DNA from: CAYXVJ01 sp050309435
GTDB taxonomy: Bacteria > Bacillota > Clostridia > Saccharofermentanales > Fastidiosipilaceae
DNA: 64,000 nt
Direction: 5' to 3'
NCBI GenBank assembly: GCA_050309435.1
Contig: JBNRMJ010000032.1
Location: forward strand, 33,241 to 97,240
Made by a program: the position numbers and the translations under genes. Numbering within the stretch: position 1 is the stretch's first letter; each line of letters starts with the position of its first letter. The notes below the pieces were generated by a model. That model did no database searches, was not told the origin of the DNA, and saw nothing but the letters and a program-made list of their open reading frames with translations. Below are positions 51,655-60,751 of this stretch, one piece after another.

Positions 51655-53913
51655 CTATGCTTTGACTGTGAAATCATCTTCCCAGAGCAGCTCGCCCTGA
51701 TCCTGAATACTAACTGTTATCGCTCCTTCTTCAATCACCCGGCCTTGATTCTCTAACCAGACCTTTAGCTCCTTTGCTTGTAAAGTTATGGTAACCTCCT
51801 CTGCTTTCCCGGCATCGATGAAGCATTTACCGAATGCTTTTAACTCCAGGACGCGAGGAACTCGAGCGGACCGATGCTGACGGATATAGAGCTGCGGTAC
51901 CACGGCCGCACGATGCTTACCGTTATTTCGTATCGAGAGCTTGATATCAACCGCATGCTCCATACTGACTTCTTTCGACGAAAAACTTACAGCTTCAACC
52001 GAAAAGCTCGCATAAGTCAGTCCATAACCGAATCGATAAAACGGCTCGGGATCCAGATCGAGGTAACGTGGCTGATAGCTCGCCTTCCGGTTGTAGTAGC
52101 AGGGAATCTGAAGATTCGAGCGAGGCAGAGAAAACGGTAAGCGGCCCGAAGGCGAAAGCCCGTAGACTACTTCGGCCAGGGCACGGCCGCCCATCGGCCC
52201 CGGATAGACACTGTAAAGAAGCGCATCCGACTCAGCAGCTACCTTTTCTATCGCGTAAGGTCTTCCGGCCACGATGATCGTCACGAGCGGAATACCGCGT
52301 GCATTCGAGATTGCCCGAATCTCGCGAAAGAGTTCCAGCTGAGCTTCTGCCAAACTGATGTCGGAAAGATCCGCCCCTTCCCCGCAATCTACATCCCCCG
52401 TGGTCTCTTCCAAGGCACCGTTGGCTGCGAATCCAAGACTGCCGAAGCGGCTGGAAGATCCTCCTAGTACCAGAACGATTCGATCCGCCCGGTTCGCAAT
52501 TTCCCGAGCCCGAGAAAGAGCCGTCTCGCTTCTCCGGCGAATTCCGCATCCTTCTTCCGGTAAAACCGGACCCTCAATGGCAAAGGCATCCTCTATAGTT
52601 ACGCACTGCTCCGCTCTCAGATAAGGCGTGTAATCGCCGCACATTGTATAGGTATCCCGGATATGAGGTCCGATCAGGGCTGTCGTTTTCGTTTTGTCTT
52701 TCTCAAGCGGAAGAAGATTGTCGTTGTTCTTCAGTAACACAATCGACTGCCGGGCCAGCTCCAGACTCTGCGGATAATCTTCCACAGGATAGACAGGCAG
52801 AGGCTTTGGTGTCGGGAGCGGCCGGTCAAATAACCCGCAGGAAAACTTCAGCCTCAACATACGCTCGCAGGCCTCGTCGAGCAGTTGCTCGAGTTCCGGA
52901 TGACGTTCGACTGCTTCTTCCAGACGCGTGTACGCCACGTCCCACAAGCTCAGGTCCACGCCGGCTCGAAGTGCGATCGCGGCTGATTCAGCCGAATCGC
53001 CGCCGGTCATTAAGTTAATCCGGTCGATCGCAAGGCCGTCAGCCATCACGATACCTTCGAAGCCGATCTCGTCACGAAGAACGGTACGAAGCAGATAGGA
53101 ATTGGCATGGCAATACAAACCATCGATTTCGTTATATGCTGCCATGACGCCGGCAGCACCTGCCTCATGCGCCGCGATGACAGGCGGCATGTGAATCTCG
53201 TGCAATTCCTGCCTGCCAAGGTTCACCGCCCCTGCATTGATGCCGCCGACCCCTTCGCCGTGAGCGGTAAAGACTTTCGCGATCACTTCGGTTCCCGAAG
53301 AACGATAGCCTTCGATTGCCGCCTTAGCCATTTGAGACGAAAGATAAGGATCTTCGCCGTAGCACTCTTCCGAGCGCCCCCATCGGGGATCTCTCAGCAT
53401 ATCCAGCATCGAAACCAAAGCCAGATCAACACCGGCATTTTTCAATTCCTCGCCCGCTACCCGGCAGGCATCCCGGTATAAATCCGGGTTGAAGCTCGCA
53501 CCGACCGCGAGGTTTACCGGCAGCATGTAACTGTCCAGCGACACATGACCGTGAGGCGCTTCTTCGCTCAGCAAAACAGGGATCTTGAATCTGGATGACG
53601 AAAGAACCAGTTCCTGAATCTGCCGATAGACGTCAAGCATCTCCTCTTTAGCCAGGCCGGTCTCGAGATCTTTTTGAGTCCAGGGATCCGTACGAAACAA
53701 GCCGTATAGTACGCCCAGACCACCCCAGTATCGAATCGTATTTATCAGTTCGTCGCTCAGGACAATCTTTCCGTCCTTTTTCTCGTAACAGCGAAAACCG
53801 TATAAGGTCTGATTCAATTGGCCGACCTTCTCGCGAAGATTCATGCGGCCGAGGAGATCCTTGGCTCTCGTTTTGGGATCCAGGTGCGGATCCAGATAAG
53901 CTTCTTCTCGCAT
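51655..53913 (-). CDS. GH3 family glycoside hydrolase
   Basis: A 752-residue beta-glycosidase. The N-terminal barrel carries the nucleophile Asp292 in GIVMADG; DPRWGRSEECYGEDPYL near 174-190 is the family motif. The substrate-holding Lys-His segment reads KVFTAHGEG (213-221), a variation on the usual KHF. Then come the alpha/beta sandwich and a fibronectin III-like C-terminal domain (from about residue 640, YRFGYGLTYASF before it). No signal peptide. It probably trims beta-linked sugars, such as glucose or xylose, from imported oligosaccharides. Confidence 0.92.
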   Translation of the reverse strand: MREEAYLDPHLDPKTRAKDLLGRMNLREKVGQLNQTLYGFRCYEKKDGKIVLSDELINTIRYWGGLGVLYGLFRTDPWTQKDLETGLAKEEMLDVYRQIQELVLSSSRFKIPVLLSEEAPHGHVSLDSYMLPVNLAVGASFNPDLYRDACRVAGEELKNAGVDLALVSMLDMLRDPRWGRSEECYGEDPYLSSQMAKAAIEGYRSSGTEVIAKVFTAHGEGVGGINAGAVNLGRQELHEIHMPPVIAAHEAGAAGVMAAYNEIDGLYCHANSYLLRTVLRDEIGFEGIVMADGLAIDRINLMTGGDSAESAAIALRAGVDLSLWDVAYTRLEEAVERHPELEQLLDEACERMLRLKFSCGLFDRPLPTPKPLPVYPVEDYPQSLELARQSIVLLKNNDNLLPLEKDKTKTTALIGPHIRDTYTMCGDYTPYLRAEQCVTIEDAFAIEGPVLPEEGCGIRRRSETALSRAREIANRADRIVLVLGGSSSRFGSLGFAANGALEETTGDVDCGEGADLSDISLAEAQLELFREIRAISNARGIPLVTIIVAGRPYAIEKVAAESDALLYSVYPGPMGGRALAEVVYGLSPSGRLPFSLPRSNLQIPCYYNRKASYQPRYLDLDPEPFYRFGYGLTYASFSVEAVSFSSKEVSMEHAVDIKLSIRNNGKHRAAVVPQLYIRQHRSARVPRVLELKAFGKCFIDAGKAEEVTITLQAKELKVWLENQGRVIEEGAITVSIQDQGELLWEDDFTVKA

Positions 53914-53926
53914 GATAAAACTCCGT

Positions 53927-55204
53927 TTATTCTATTACGATGGCAAGATCACCGGCCCGGAAATGTTCGATCTTCACATCCTTCGTGTTTTTCACGTACA
54001 ATCCGCAGTTCTCCGGAATCTCGACAACCACCGGCGCCGGTGCCACGTCCGCGGTCCTTCCCTTCAGCGGAAGATTCGCCGATTCTTTCAGTTCGAAATC
54101 AATATCGCTCAGCGTGACATTCTCGTAGCGACCGCCGTCGTTGATTATGGCGATAGCATTTTCCGCCGTACAACTTACCCCGCTGATATGGATATTTTTA
54201 TAGTTCACGTCCACTTTTCTGTCGGGTTTTTGCTCCTCGGGAATATGTCCGTCGTGCGTCATGGCCATGAAAAAAATCGGTTCGCCGTTCCCCCACCAGT
54301 TGCCCGCGGCAATCCGCGTGTCGATCACCATGTTTTGAATTCTCACGTTCTCAACCAGACCGATACCCGGATTGGCCATGAAACACAGTCCGCGGTTGCT
54401 GGCTTTAACGATGACGTTTTGAATCAGGACATTTTTTACGTGGCTGTAGATATAACCCAGCGCGATCGCTTTGGATGTTGTCTTCAGGATGCAGTTTGAA
54501 ATGACGATGTCTTCGCAGGGAATATCCCAGCTGGTTATGCCGCTGATCGCAATACAGTCGTCGCCGGTTGCGATGTCGCAGTCGCTGATACGCACATGAC
54601 GGCAGCTGCAGACATGAATACCGTCGGCATTGGGTACGTTGAAGTCGGTTCGGATCGTCAGGCCGGAGACACGAACGTTATCGCAGTTTGAAAAGGTCAG
54701 ACACCAGCAGGGGGAATCGAGCAGCGTTACATCTTTAATCGTGATATCACTGATTTCGTTGAAAAAAATGGAAAGCGTCGGACGGTCATCGCGATTCAAG
54801 GTACATTCCCTGATCTGCTCTTCGGTAAAGGGAACGCGGCTCTGAGGAATGATCGGCGAATCAGGATTAAAGAATGATCTGCCGCTCATATCGATACTGC
54901 CATGGCCGTCGATGATCATCCCTTTTCCTTCCAGACTAAAAAGCAGACAGCGAAGCACACCGAGCTCGTTATGTACGAAGTCCTGCTCGGGATAGTCTTC
55001 GATATCCGACGACGCCTTGATAACAGCGCCATGGGCCAGGTGCATGGAAACACCTTTCAGGTTTATCGTGCCGGTAAGATAAGTTCCGGCCGGTACATAC
55101 AGTTGTTCGCCTGATGTTTTGGCCGCTTCAACAGCTTCCGCGAAGGCCTCGGTACACTTCGTTACGCCATCCCCTATGGCACCGTAATCCTTAATGTTGA
55201 TCAT
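53927..55204 (-). CDS. GH28 family protein (polygalacturonase-like, altered active site)
   Basis: A 425-residue right-handed beta-helix. It starts IKDYGAIGDGVTKCTEA, with Asn-Ala-Asp at 192-194 (NADG) and the catalytic pair Asp215-Asp216 (TGDDC), as in GH28. Where polygalacturonases have GHG and RIK, this protein has TTSKAIALG (242-250) and NRG (270-272), so the conserved His is missing. The substrate may therefore be a substituted galacturonan, rhamnogalacturonan or another hexuronide. No signal peptide, thus cytosolic. AGAGAGG precedes the ATG. Lies directly upstream of the GH3 gene. Confidence 0.85.
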   Translation of the reverse strand: MINIKDYGAIGDGVTKCTEAFAEAVEAAKTSGEQLYVPAGTYLTGTINLKGVSMHLAHGAVIKASSDIEDYPEQDFVHNELGVLRCLLFSLEGKGMIIDGHGSIDMSGRSFFNPDSPIIPQSRVPFTEEQIRECTLNRDDRPTLSIFFNEISDITIKDVTLLDSPCWCLTFSNCDNVRVSGLTIRTDFNVPNADGIHVCSCRHVRISDCDIATGDDCIAISGITSWDIPCEDIVISNCILKTTSKAIALGYIYSHVKNVLIQNVIVKASNRGLCFMANPGIGLVENVRIQNMVIDTRIAAGNWWGNGEPIFFMAMTHDGHIPEEQKPDRKVDVNYKNIHISGVSCTAENAIAIINDGGRYENVTLSDIDFELKESANLPLKGRTADVAPAPVVVEIPENCGLYVKNTKDVKIEHFRAGDLAIVIE

Positions 55205-55228
55205 ATGAATCCTCTCTTCTTATAAAAC

Positions 55229-55275
55229 GAGGAGCCGATCACCCCTGCACGAATGTGAAAGATGGTCGGCTCCTC
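55229..55275 (-). terminator. Intercistronic hairpin after the locus C binding-protein gene
   Basis: GAGGAGCCGATC and GGTCGGCTCCTC pair with one mismatch; on the minus strand GTTTTATAA follows. Probably causes partial termination before the glycosidase genes. Confidence 0.65.
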
Positions 55276-55307
55276 TTAAGCATCAACGGGAAGGTTTAAT
55301 CGATCGC

Positions 55308-56948
55308 TTATTTCATCGAACCACTGGCCATGTCAAGAACGTCCGGATTGGCATCCAGATATTCCTGGAACTGGGTACGGTACTCTTCCATATAGCGGTC
55401 GAGGCCTGCGGATTTGAGCTTGGCGATGGCATCGTCGATGTTCTCATCGTAAGATACCAGACCAAACTTAATCGGATAAATTGATGTAATGATTTCGGTC
55501 TGCAGGTTGGTCAGTTCGCTGGTCACGTTGGACGAGTCGAAGATGAAACCGGCAATAGGCGATACGACATAGTCGTCGGCCACATAGGTCATGAACTCGA
55601 TGTGTTCGTCAGGCGCATCCTCTGCGAAACGCATGTAAGGCAGGTAACCGGACATCCAGGTATCGAGGTTGAACAAGGTGTTACCGTCATCGCCGCGCTC
55701 CTGGATAATCTTGTCATCGCCAACAGGCTCATAGTGAACGCCTTCGACACCATAGTGGAAGAGATCGTGGTTCTCTTTACTTGCATAGAGCCAGTCGAGG
55801 AACTTCAGACCGGATTCCGGATCGTCCGCGGTAGCGGAGATGGCGTTGAGGTTCTGCACGAAGGTGTAGATCATTTCAGGTTTCTCGGGGAAAGTCTTGA
55901 TCGAATCGACTTCGACATTCTCGAGTTCAGTATTCTTCATGATCGTGACCTGGGTGTAAGGATCGAAGGTGTTCGAAGGCAGGAAGGCTCCGAGACCGGC
56001 CTGATCGTACTTGACCTGAGAGTCAAGGTTCAGGATGTCGGGGCTGATCAAGCCTTTTTGATATAGCTGCTCATAGAACTTGGCATCTTTTTCGAACTCT
56101 TCGGACTCATAGAACGAATCGATCGTACCGTCTTGTCTGGCGAGGATGAGACCCAGGCTGTTCTCTACATAGAAAGGATAGCTGTCATAGGATCTGTGGA
56201 GCCAGTGAGCCGTATCCTGATTCTGATGCATCCAGTGATAGGCTTTCAAACCGGTCTCTTCCAGGATGCTCTCCTGCATTTTCTCGAAGAGGTCGATGAT
56301 ATCATCCGGATCTTCAGGGAACTCGTCGTATCCGACGCGCTCCATGACGTCCGTACGAAGCGTGATGTAGGACATGACGTTATCGAATGTACGCCAGGAA
56401 GCCGGAACAGCATAGCGTTTTCCGTTATAAAGGGTGCCTCTCCACTCGAGATCGGTGAAGCGACCGACCAGATCGGGATAACCTTCGAGCAGATCATCCA
56501 GTTCGATAATCGCATCCATACCGGCGATCGCCGAGATGTTCTTAACGTCCTGCATGATGTGCAGCAACTCGAAAGCATCACCGGTCGATAGCATCAGGTT
56601 GAGCTTCGTCGCATAAGCATCCCACGGGATACGAATCACTTCGACTTCGATGCCCAGGCCGTCGTTCTTGATTTTCTCGTTAATGGCGGCAATACCGGTC
56701 TCGTAATCGGTAGGCAGGTTACCGGGTTGCACATAGCGCATCGGCTTTAAGTCGGTCGGACCTTCGTCGGCAGTGGTACCTTCGGTCTCGTCGCCCGTGG
56801 TTTCGCCTTGAGCCGTTGTCGAGCCTTTGGTTGTGGTGCCGCTTCCTTCTGTAGTGGTGCCGTTCGTGGAACCACCGCAGCCGGCAGCTAAAACAGCAAT
56901 CAGACTTGCGGAAATCAGCACTGAAGCTAGTTTCTTTGCTATTTTCAT
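55308..56948 (-). CDS. Extracellular solute-binding lipoprotein (locus C)
   Basis: A 546-residue binding lipoprotein of the LplA/LipO type. The signal peptide ends LAAGC with lipid-bearing Cys24, then a long Thr/Gly/Glu-rich linker up to about residue 66. The binding fold contains MRYVQPGNLPTDYETG and SWRTFDNVMSYITLRTD. It serves the two permeases encoded just upstream. AAAGGAGGAAAT precedes the ATG. Here the binding protein follows the permeases, unlike in loci A and B. Ligand likely a plant cell-wall oligosaccharide, judged from the enzymes. Confidence 0.9.
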   Translation of the reverse strand: MKIAKKLASVLISASLIAVLAAGCGGSTNGTTTEGSGTTTKGSTTAQGETTGDETEGTTADEGPTDLKPMRYVQPGNLPTDYETGIAAINEKIKNDGLGIEVEVIRIPWDAYATKLNLMLSTGDAFELLHIMQDVKNISAIAGMDAIIELDDLLEGYPDLVGRFTDLEWRGTLYNGKRYAVPASWRTFDNVMSYITLRTDVMERVGYDEFPEDPDDIIDLFEKMQESILEETGLKAYHWMHQNQDTAHWLHRSYDSYPFYVENSLGLILARQDGTIDSFYESEEFEKDAKFYEQLYQKGLISPDILNLDSQVKYDQAGLGAFLPSNTFDPYTQVTIMKNTELENVEVDSIKTFPEKPEMIYTFVQNLNAISATADDPESGLKFLDWLYASKENHDLFHYGVEGVHYEPVGDDKIIQERGDDGNTLFNLDTWMSGYLPYMRFAEDAPDEHIEFMTYVADDYVVSPIAGFIFDSSNVTSELTNLQTEIITSIYPIKFGLVSYDENIDDAIAKLKSAGLDRYMEEYRTQFQEYLDANPDVLDMASGSMK

Positions 56949-56975
56949 CTTATTTCCTCCTTTATATTCTGATTA

Positions 56976-57010
56976 GCGAGCCTCCGCGCTTCCCGCCGCG
57001 AAGGTCTCGT
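56976..57010 (-). repeat. Imperfect intercistronic hairpin before the locus C binding-protein gene
   Basis: GCGAGCCTCCGCG and CGCGAAGGTCTCGT can pair imperfectly in the 78-base gap between permease and binding-protein genes. It lies 28 bases upstream of the start codon, so it could protect or separately process the binding-protein mRNA. Confidence 0.45.
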
Positions 57011-57026
57011 TAAATCCTGTTTCGGG

Positions 57027-57944
57027 CTACCCTTTGACCGCTCCGACTACGATACCCTTGATAAAGTATTTCTGAAGCAGAGGGTAGAAAAGAATGATCG
57101 GACCCATCGTCACCACGGAAGTCGCCATCTTGAAGCTCTCCTTGGGAGGATTGCTGCGGATGGTTCCCTGAGCCATGTTCTGCATCGCCGTGATTTCCGA
57201 TTGGATCTTAAAAAGCATCATCTGAAGCGTGTAATATTTTCGATCGTCGATCAGCATGATCGCGTTAAAGTAGTTGTTCCAGTAGCTGATACCATAGAAC
57301 AGGGTAATCGTAGCCAGTACCGGCAGGGCCAGCGGGAAATAAATCCCGAACGCAATCCTGAATTCGCCTGCACCGTCGATACGAGCCGACTCGTTCAATT
57401 CATCGGGAACGCCGACGACATAGTTTCTGACCAAAAACATATTGAAAGGCGAAAACAGGAGCGAAGGAACAATCAAGGCAGCCATGTTGTTATACGCACC
57501 GATGTTCTTCGAGATCATGTACCACGGTACCAGACCGGCCGAGAAAACCATCGTAATGTAAAAGTAAAGCGCCAGACCGTTTCGGTAGCGGCATTGCTTG
57601 TTGGCCAGCGTGTAGCCGGCGCCGTAAGTGATCAAAACCGCCAGAATCGTACCGATAATGGTAGACGTGCCCGTTACTTTATACGCCTGCGGAACCGCCG
57701 AGATCGGAGATGCCAGCAGATTGTACGCCACCATCGACCACTCCTTCGGAAAGAAGCTGTAGCCGTAGCGCGTGATCGATTTTTCTTCGGTAAACGATAC
57801 GATGATAACCAGAATAAATGGTATCAGGCACATTAAGGCGAACAAACCGATGAAGAAATATATACCGAACTGCGTGATCGCTTCGCCGCGCGAAACCTTA
57901 ATCCTGTTACCGCGTCTATCTACTTTTAAAGTTCCTTCTGCCAT
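57027..57944 (-). CDS. Sugar ABC transporter permease, LplC-like (locus C)
   Basis: A 305-residue permease with six helices. EAA loop ELNESARIDGAGEFRIAFGIYFP near residue 190; C-terminal QKYFIKGIVVGAVKG, the LplC signature. GGGAGGAAGAT precedes the ATG. It is 36 bases from the LplB-like permease gene. Confidence 0.92.
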   Translation of the reverse strand: MAEGTLKVDRRGNRIKVSRGEAITQFGIYFFIGLFALMCLIPFILVIIVSFTEEKSITRYGYSFFPKEWSMVAYNLLASPISAVPQAYKVTGTSTIIGTILAVLITYGAGYTLANKQCRYRNGLALYFYITMVFSAGLVPWYMISKNIGAYNNMAALIVPSLLFSPFNMFLVRNYVVGVPDELNESARIDGAGEFRIAFGIYFPLALPVLATITLFYGISYWNNYFNAIMLIDDRKYYTLQMMLFKIQSEITAMQNMAQGTIRSNPPKESFKMATSVVTMGPIILFYPLLQKYFIKGIVVGAVKG

Positions 57945-57980
57945 ATCTTCCTCCCGCTTTCTACGAATAAACGGCTCTGT

Positions 57981-58931
57981 TTAGAATAAAGCTCCTTCGG
58001 GGTATGTCTTGCGAACGATCTTGTTGGTGGTAAAGACCAGGATAAATCCGACTATGGACTGGTACAGACCGATCGCCATCGACAAACTGGGATCTCCGGT
58101 ATTCTTGAAGGTTCTAAACACATAGGTATCGATAACTTCGGCGATGGGCATCAGCGAACTATTGTCTCTGATTATCGCGTAAAGCATACCGAAGTCGCCG
58201 TAGAAGATACGACCGATTGCCATTAATGTGAGAATCGAAATCGTCGGTAAAAGCAAAGGAATCGTAATATAACGGATCCGCTTCATACGCGAAGCACCGT
58301 CGATCGCCGCCGCTTCATAAAGACCCATATCGATACCCGTAATAGCGGCCAGATATATGATCGCGTTATAGCCGGCAGACTTCCAGATATTCAGAATCAG
58401 CAGAATCGGATACCAGTATTTGGGTTGTGTATAGAAACTGATGCGGGGCTTATCGGCATTCATCAGCAGGTTGTTTATCAAACCGGTATCGGTCGACAGC
58501 AATCCCTGCAGCATGTAGCTGACGATAACCCAGGATATAAAGTAAGGAAAGAGCATCAGCGACTGGCTGATCTTAATAAACTGCTTGTTTCGCAGTTCAT
58601 TTAAGCCGATCGCAAGCAGCACGGAAAAGATCGTGCCCATGATCAGGAAAATAATGTTGATAACCAGCGTGTTTCGGGTAACGATCCACGCCCAGCTCGA
58701 ACCGAAGAAGTAATCGAAGTTCGCCAGGCCCACGAATTTACTCATGATACCGGTACGATAGTTATAGCGCTGGAATGCGATGACCATATACGGTAAAGAC
58801 ATATAACCGTACACGAAGGTATAAAGCACCGCCGGTAAGGCCAGCAGGTATAAGACTTTATTCCGCCATAGTTCCCGAAGGGGACTGTGTTTCTTACGTT
58901 GCTTCAATTTCCTGGTTTCTGTCATACTCAT
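57981..58931 (-). CDS. Sugar ABC transporter permease, LplB-like (locus C)
   Basis: A 316-residue permease: basic N-terminus, YLLALPAVLYTFVYGYMSLPYMVIAFQRY as first helix region, LMLFPYFISWVIVSYMLQ mid-protein and EAA loop GLYEAAAIDGASRMKRIRYITIP. It ends VRKTYPEGALF. GGAGATCTGT precedes the ATG. It lies 122 bases downstream of the DUF4127 gene. Confidence 0.92.
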   Translation of the reverse strand: MSMTETRKLKQRKKHSPLRELWRNKVLYLLALPAVLYTFVYGYMSLPYMVIAFQRYNYRTGIMSKFVGLANFDYFFGSSWAWIVTRNTLVINIIFLIMGTIFSVLLAIGLNELRNKQFIKISQSLMLFPYFISWVIVSYMLQGLLSTDTGLINNLLMNADKPRISFYTQPKYWYPILLILNIWKSAGYNAIIYLAAITGIDMGLYEAAAIDGASRMKRIRYITIPLLLPTISILTLMAIGRIFYGDFGMLYAIIRDNSSLMPIAEVIDTYVFRTFKNTGDPSLSMAIGLYQSIVGFILVFTTNKIVRKTYPEGALF

Positions 58932-59053
58932 ACAGATCTCCGATCCTCTATAGTAAAGTAAAAACTTACATATTCAATTGCAGCAATACAGGCTATCTTA
59001 CGCCTTTATTCTATACCTTATTCGATTAAAAACAATCGTTAATCCTTATCGCT

Positions 59054-60562
59054 CTATCTTAATTCGATGGACAAATCGATCTCAAACATCCGGTTCCAGG
59101 GGAAAGTCACCTTACTCACCACAATCTCATCGGCAAAGGAAGGCATATAGTCCGAAATAAAAGCCTGAATTCCCTTTGTGACCTTCTCACCGATCACATC
59201 GGCCTGATCTTTCAAATCAAAGTAGTCCAGACCCCACTCGGGCAGACGTTCGCTGACCCGGTATCTCACCAGCGAGTCATAAGCGCAGTCTTCCAGATAG
59301 CGTTCGAAGAGGAATTTCCTCTGCTTATCGGATCGTCCGTATAGATAGACGTTCACCGCTTCCGCGATCGTGGTCCCCAGGCTGTTGGCCGAAGTGTTCC
59401 AGCCGGCATACGCATCAAGCTTATCCAGAATCTTCATCTCGTGCAAAAGACCGATCAGCTGCAGTTCACCGCCGTTACAATAAGCATTGTCGCAGATGGC
59501 CACAATCTTCCCGGCTTCGATCTGATCCGAAACGAAATCCAGACACTCTGCCATGTTACGCTCCGCAATATAACTGGGTTTAATACTCGGTTGAAAGTAC
59601 GACTCGTCGATCTTAAATGCAGGGGCCGTCAAGGCTAAAATGATATCAGCTTCCGCCGCCGTATCCGCCACTCTGCAACCCGCGGACAAAATGTGATATT
59701 TTACCGTTGTCTCGAGTGAATTGCTCTCGTATGGAGGAGTCATGGTGCGCGCCTGATCCGCCGCATACTTCACATAAACCTTCGCCTTATCTCCGTTCAA
59801 ACGAAGCAGCATCCGGCTTAAGAGAGCCAAACCGACTTCGTCTGCACCCGGGTACATCAATACTCGGGAAGCGAGGTTTTTCCTGTTAATCTCGGCTCTG
59901 ATATCATGCTGATCCATCGCCGCGAAACTATAGGGCGCCGAGTCATCCTGAGGAATGACCAGGAACGAGACCGTGCCGTCCTCGACGAGATCCAGAACCT
60001 GCCGGTTCATCTCGACATTCACCCGGCGACGCTCCGTATAATCTGCGATCACGGCCGCATCGATTTCATTTTCGACCACGGAAGACGCACGCTTGGGTTC
60101 TAAACCCAAACGTTCCTTATGTCTGGCTTCGCCCAGCTCATGAATCAGCGAACCGTAAGTCGCATAATAATCCGGTTCCTCGTCGCTGCTCGAATAGGTC
60201 GGGCAACGCATGATGCAGTGCAGAGCATAAATTGTAAGTTTGGGGAAACGCTGCTTGAGCGTCTTGATATACGAAAGCCGTTGTTCGAGCTCTTCTATGT
60301 TGAGATGATGAATGCGAGACGGAATCAAGCCGCCGTATAACAGCATTTCAAGAGATAAAACCAGTCCATCGGCATCCCGGCAGGCCTCATCGAGGAAAGC
60401 CGTGATATCCTCGTAACACGCCGGGGTCTTCTTCTGACCCAAAACCTCCGGTATGCGAAGCTCGAGCGTTTCATCGCCAAAAAGCTTCTTGGGATATACG
60501 GCGTTACAAGGCCGCTCGTCAAGCGGTAAAAGAACAAGTGTGTGCTTCAGATCTCTCTTCAT
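59054..60562 (-). CDS. DUF4127 family protein
   Basis: A 502-residue cytosolic protein. Residues LVLLPLDERPCNAVYPKKL at the N-terminus, SLEMLLYGGLIPSR near 83-96, and CDNAYCNGGELQLIGLL near 350 are the family signatures. The family has no settled function; the DERP motif and conserved acidic and histidine residues look catalytic, and it recurs with sugar ABC transporters in Firmicutes. ATG 60562 has GGGAG 8 bases upstream; the longer frame to 60604 lacks a site. A near-consensus promoter lies 71 bases upstream, making it the first gene of the locus C operon. Confidence 0.82.
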   Translation of the reverse strand: MKRDLKHTLVLLPLDERPCNAVYPKKLFGDETLELRIPEVLGQKKTPACYEDITAFLDEACRDADGLVLSLEMLLYGGLIPSRIHHLNIEELEQRLSYIKTLKQRFPKLTIYALHCIMRCPTYSSSDEEPDYYATYGSLIHELGEARHKERLGLEPKRASSVVENEIDAAVIADYTERRRVNVEMNRQVLDLVEDGTVSFLVIPQDDSAPYSFAAMDQHDIRAEINRKNLASRVLMYPGADEVGLALLSRMLLRLNGDKAKVYVKYAADQARTMTPPYESNSLETTVKYHILSAGCRVADTAAEADIILALTAPAFKIDESYFQPSIKPSYIAERNMAECLDFVSDQIEAGKIVAICDNAYCNGGELQLIGLLHEMKILDKLDAYAGWNTSANSLGTTIAEAVNVYLYGRSDKQRKFLFERYLEDCAYDSLVRYRVSERLPEWGLDYFDLKDQADVIGEKVTKGIQAFISDYMPSFADEIVVSKVTFPWNRMFEIDLSIELR

Positions 60563-60632
60563 GCCTGCTACTCCCGACATTCGATCGAATTGCTCATTGT
60601 GCAAATCATCTATGATTCATCGTCTTTGCCTC

Positions 60633-60661
60633 ACTATAGGACAAGCAGAAGAGGGTGTCAA
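60633..60661 (-). promoter_or_regulatory. Promoter of the locus C operon
   Basis: On the minus strand TTGACA (60656-60661) and TATAGT (60633-60638) are spaced by exactly 17 bases, near consensus. It separates the operon from the two-component genes upstream. Confidence 0.7.
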
Positions 60662-60751
60662 GATCATTATTTATGATATTTAACTATAAAAATTGCTGTT
60701 TATGCTATTGTTATTGATCCTTTAGCCTCAGGATATATCATAAAATGCGGC

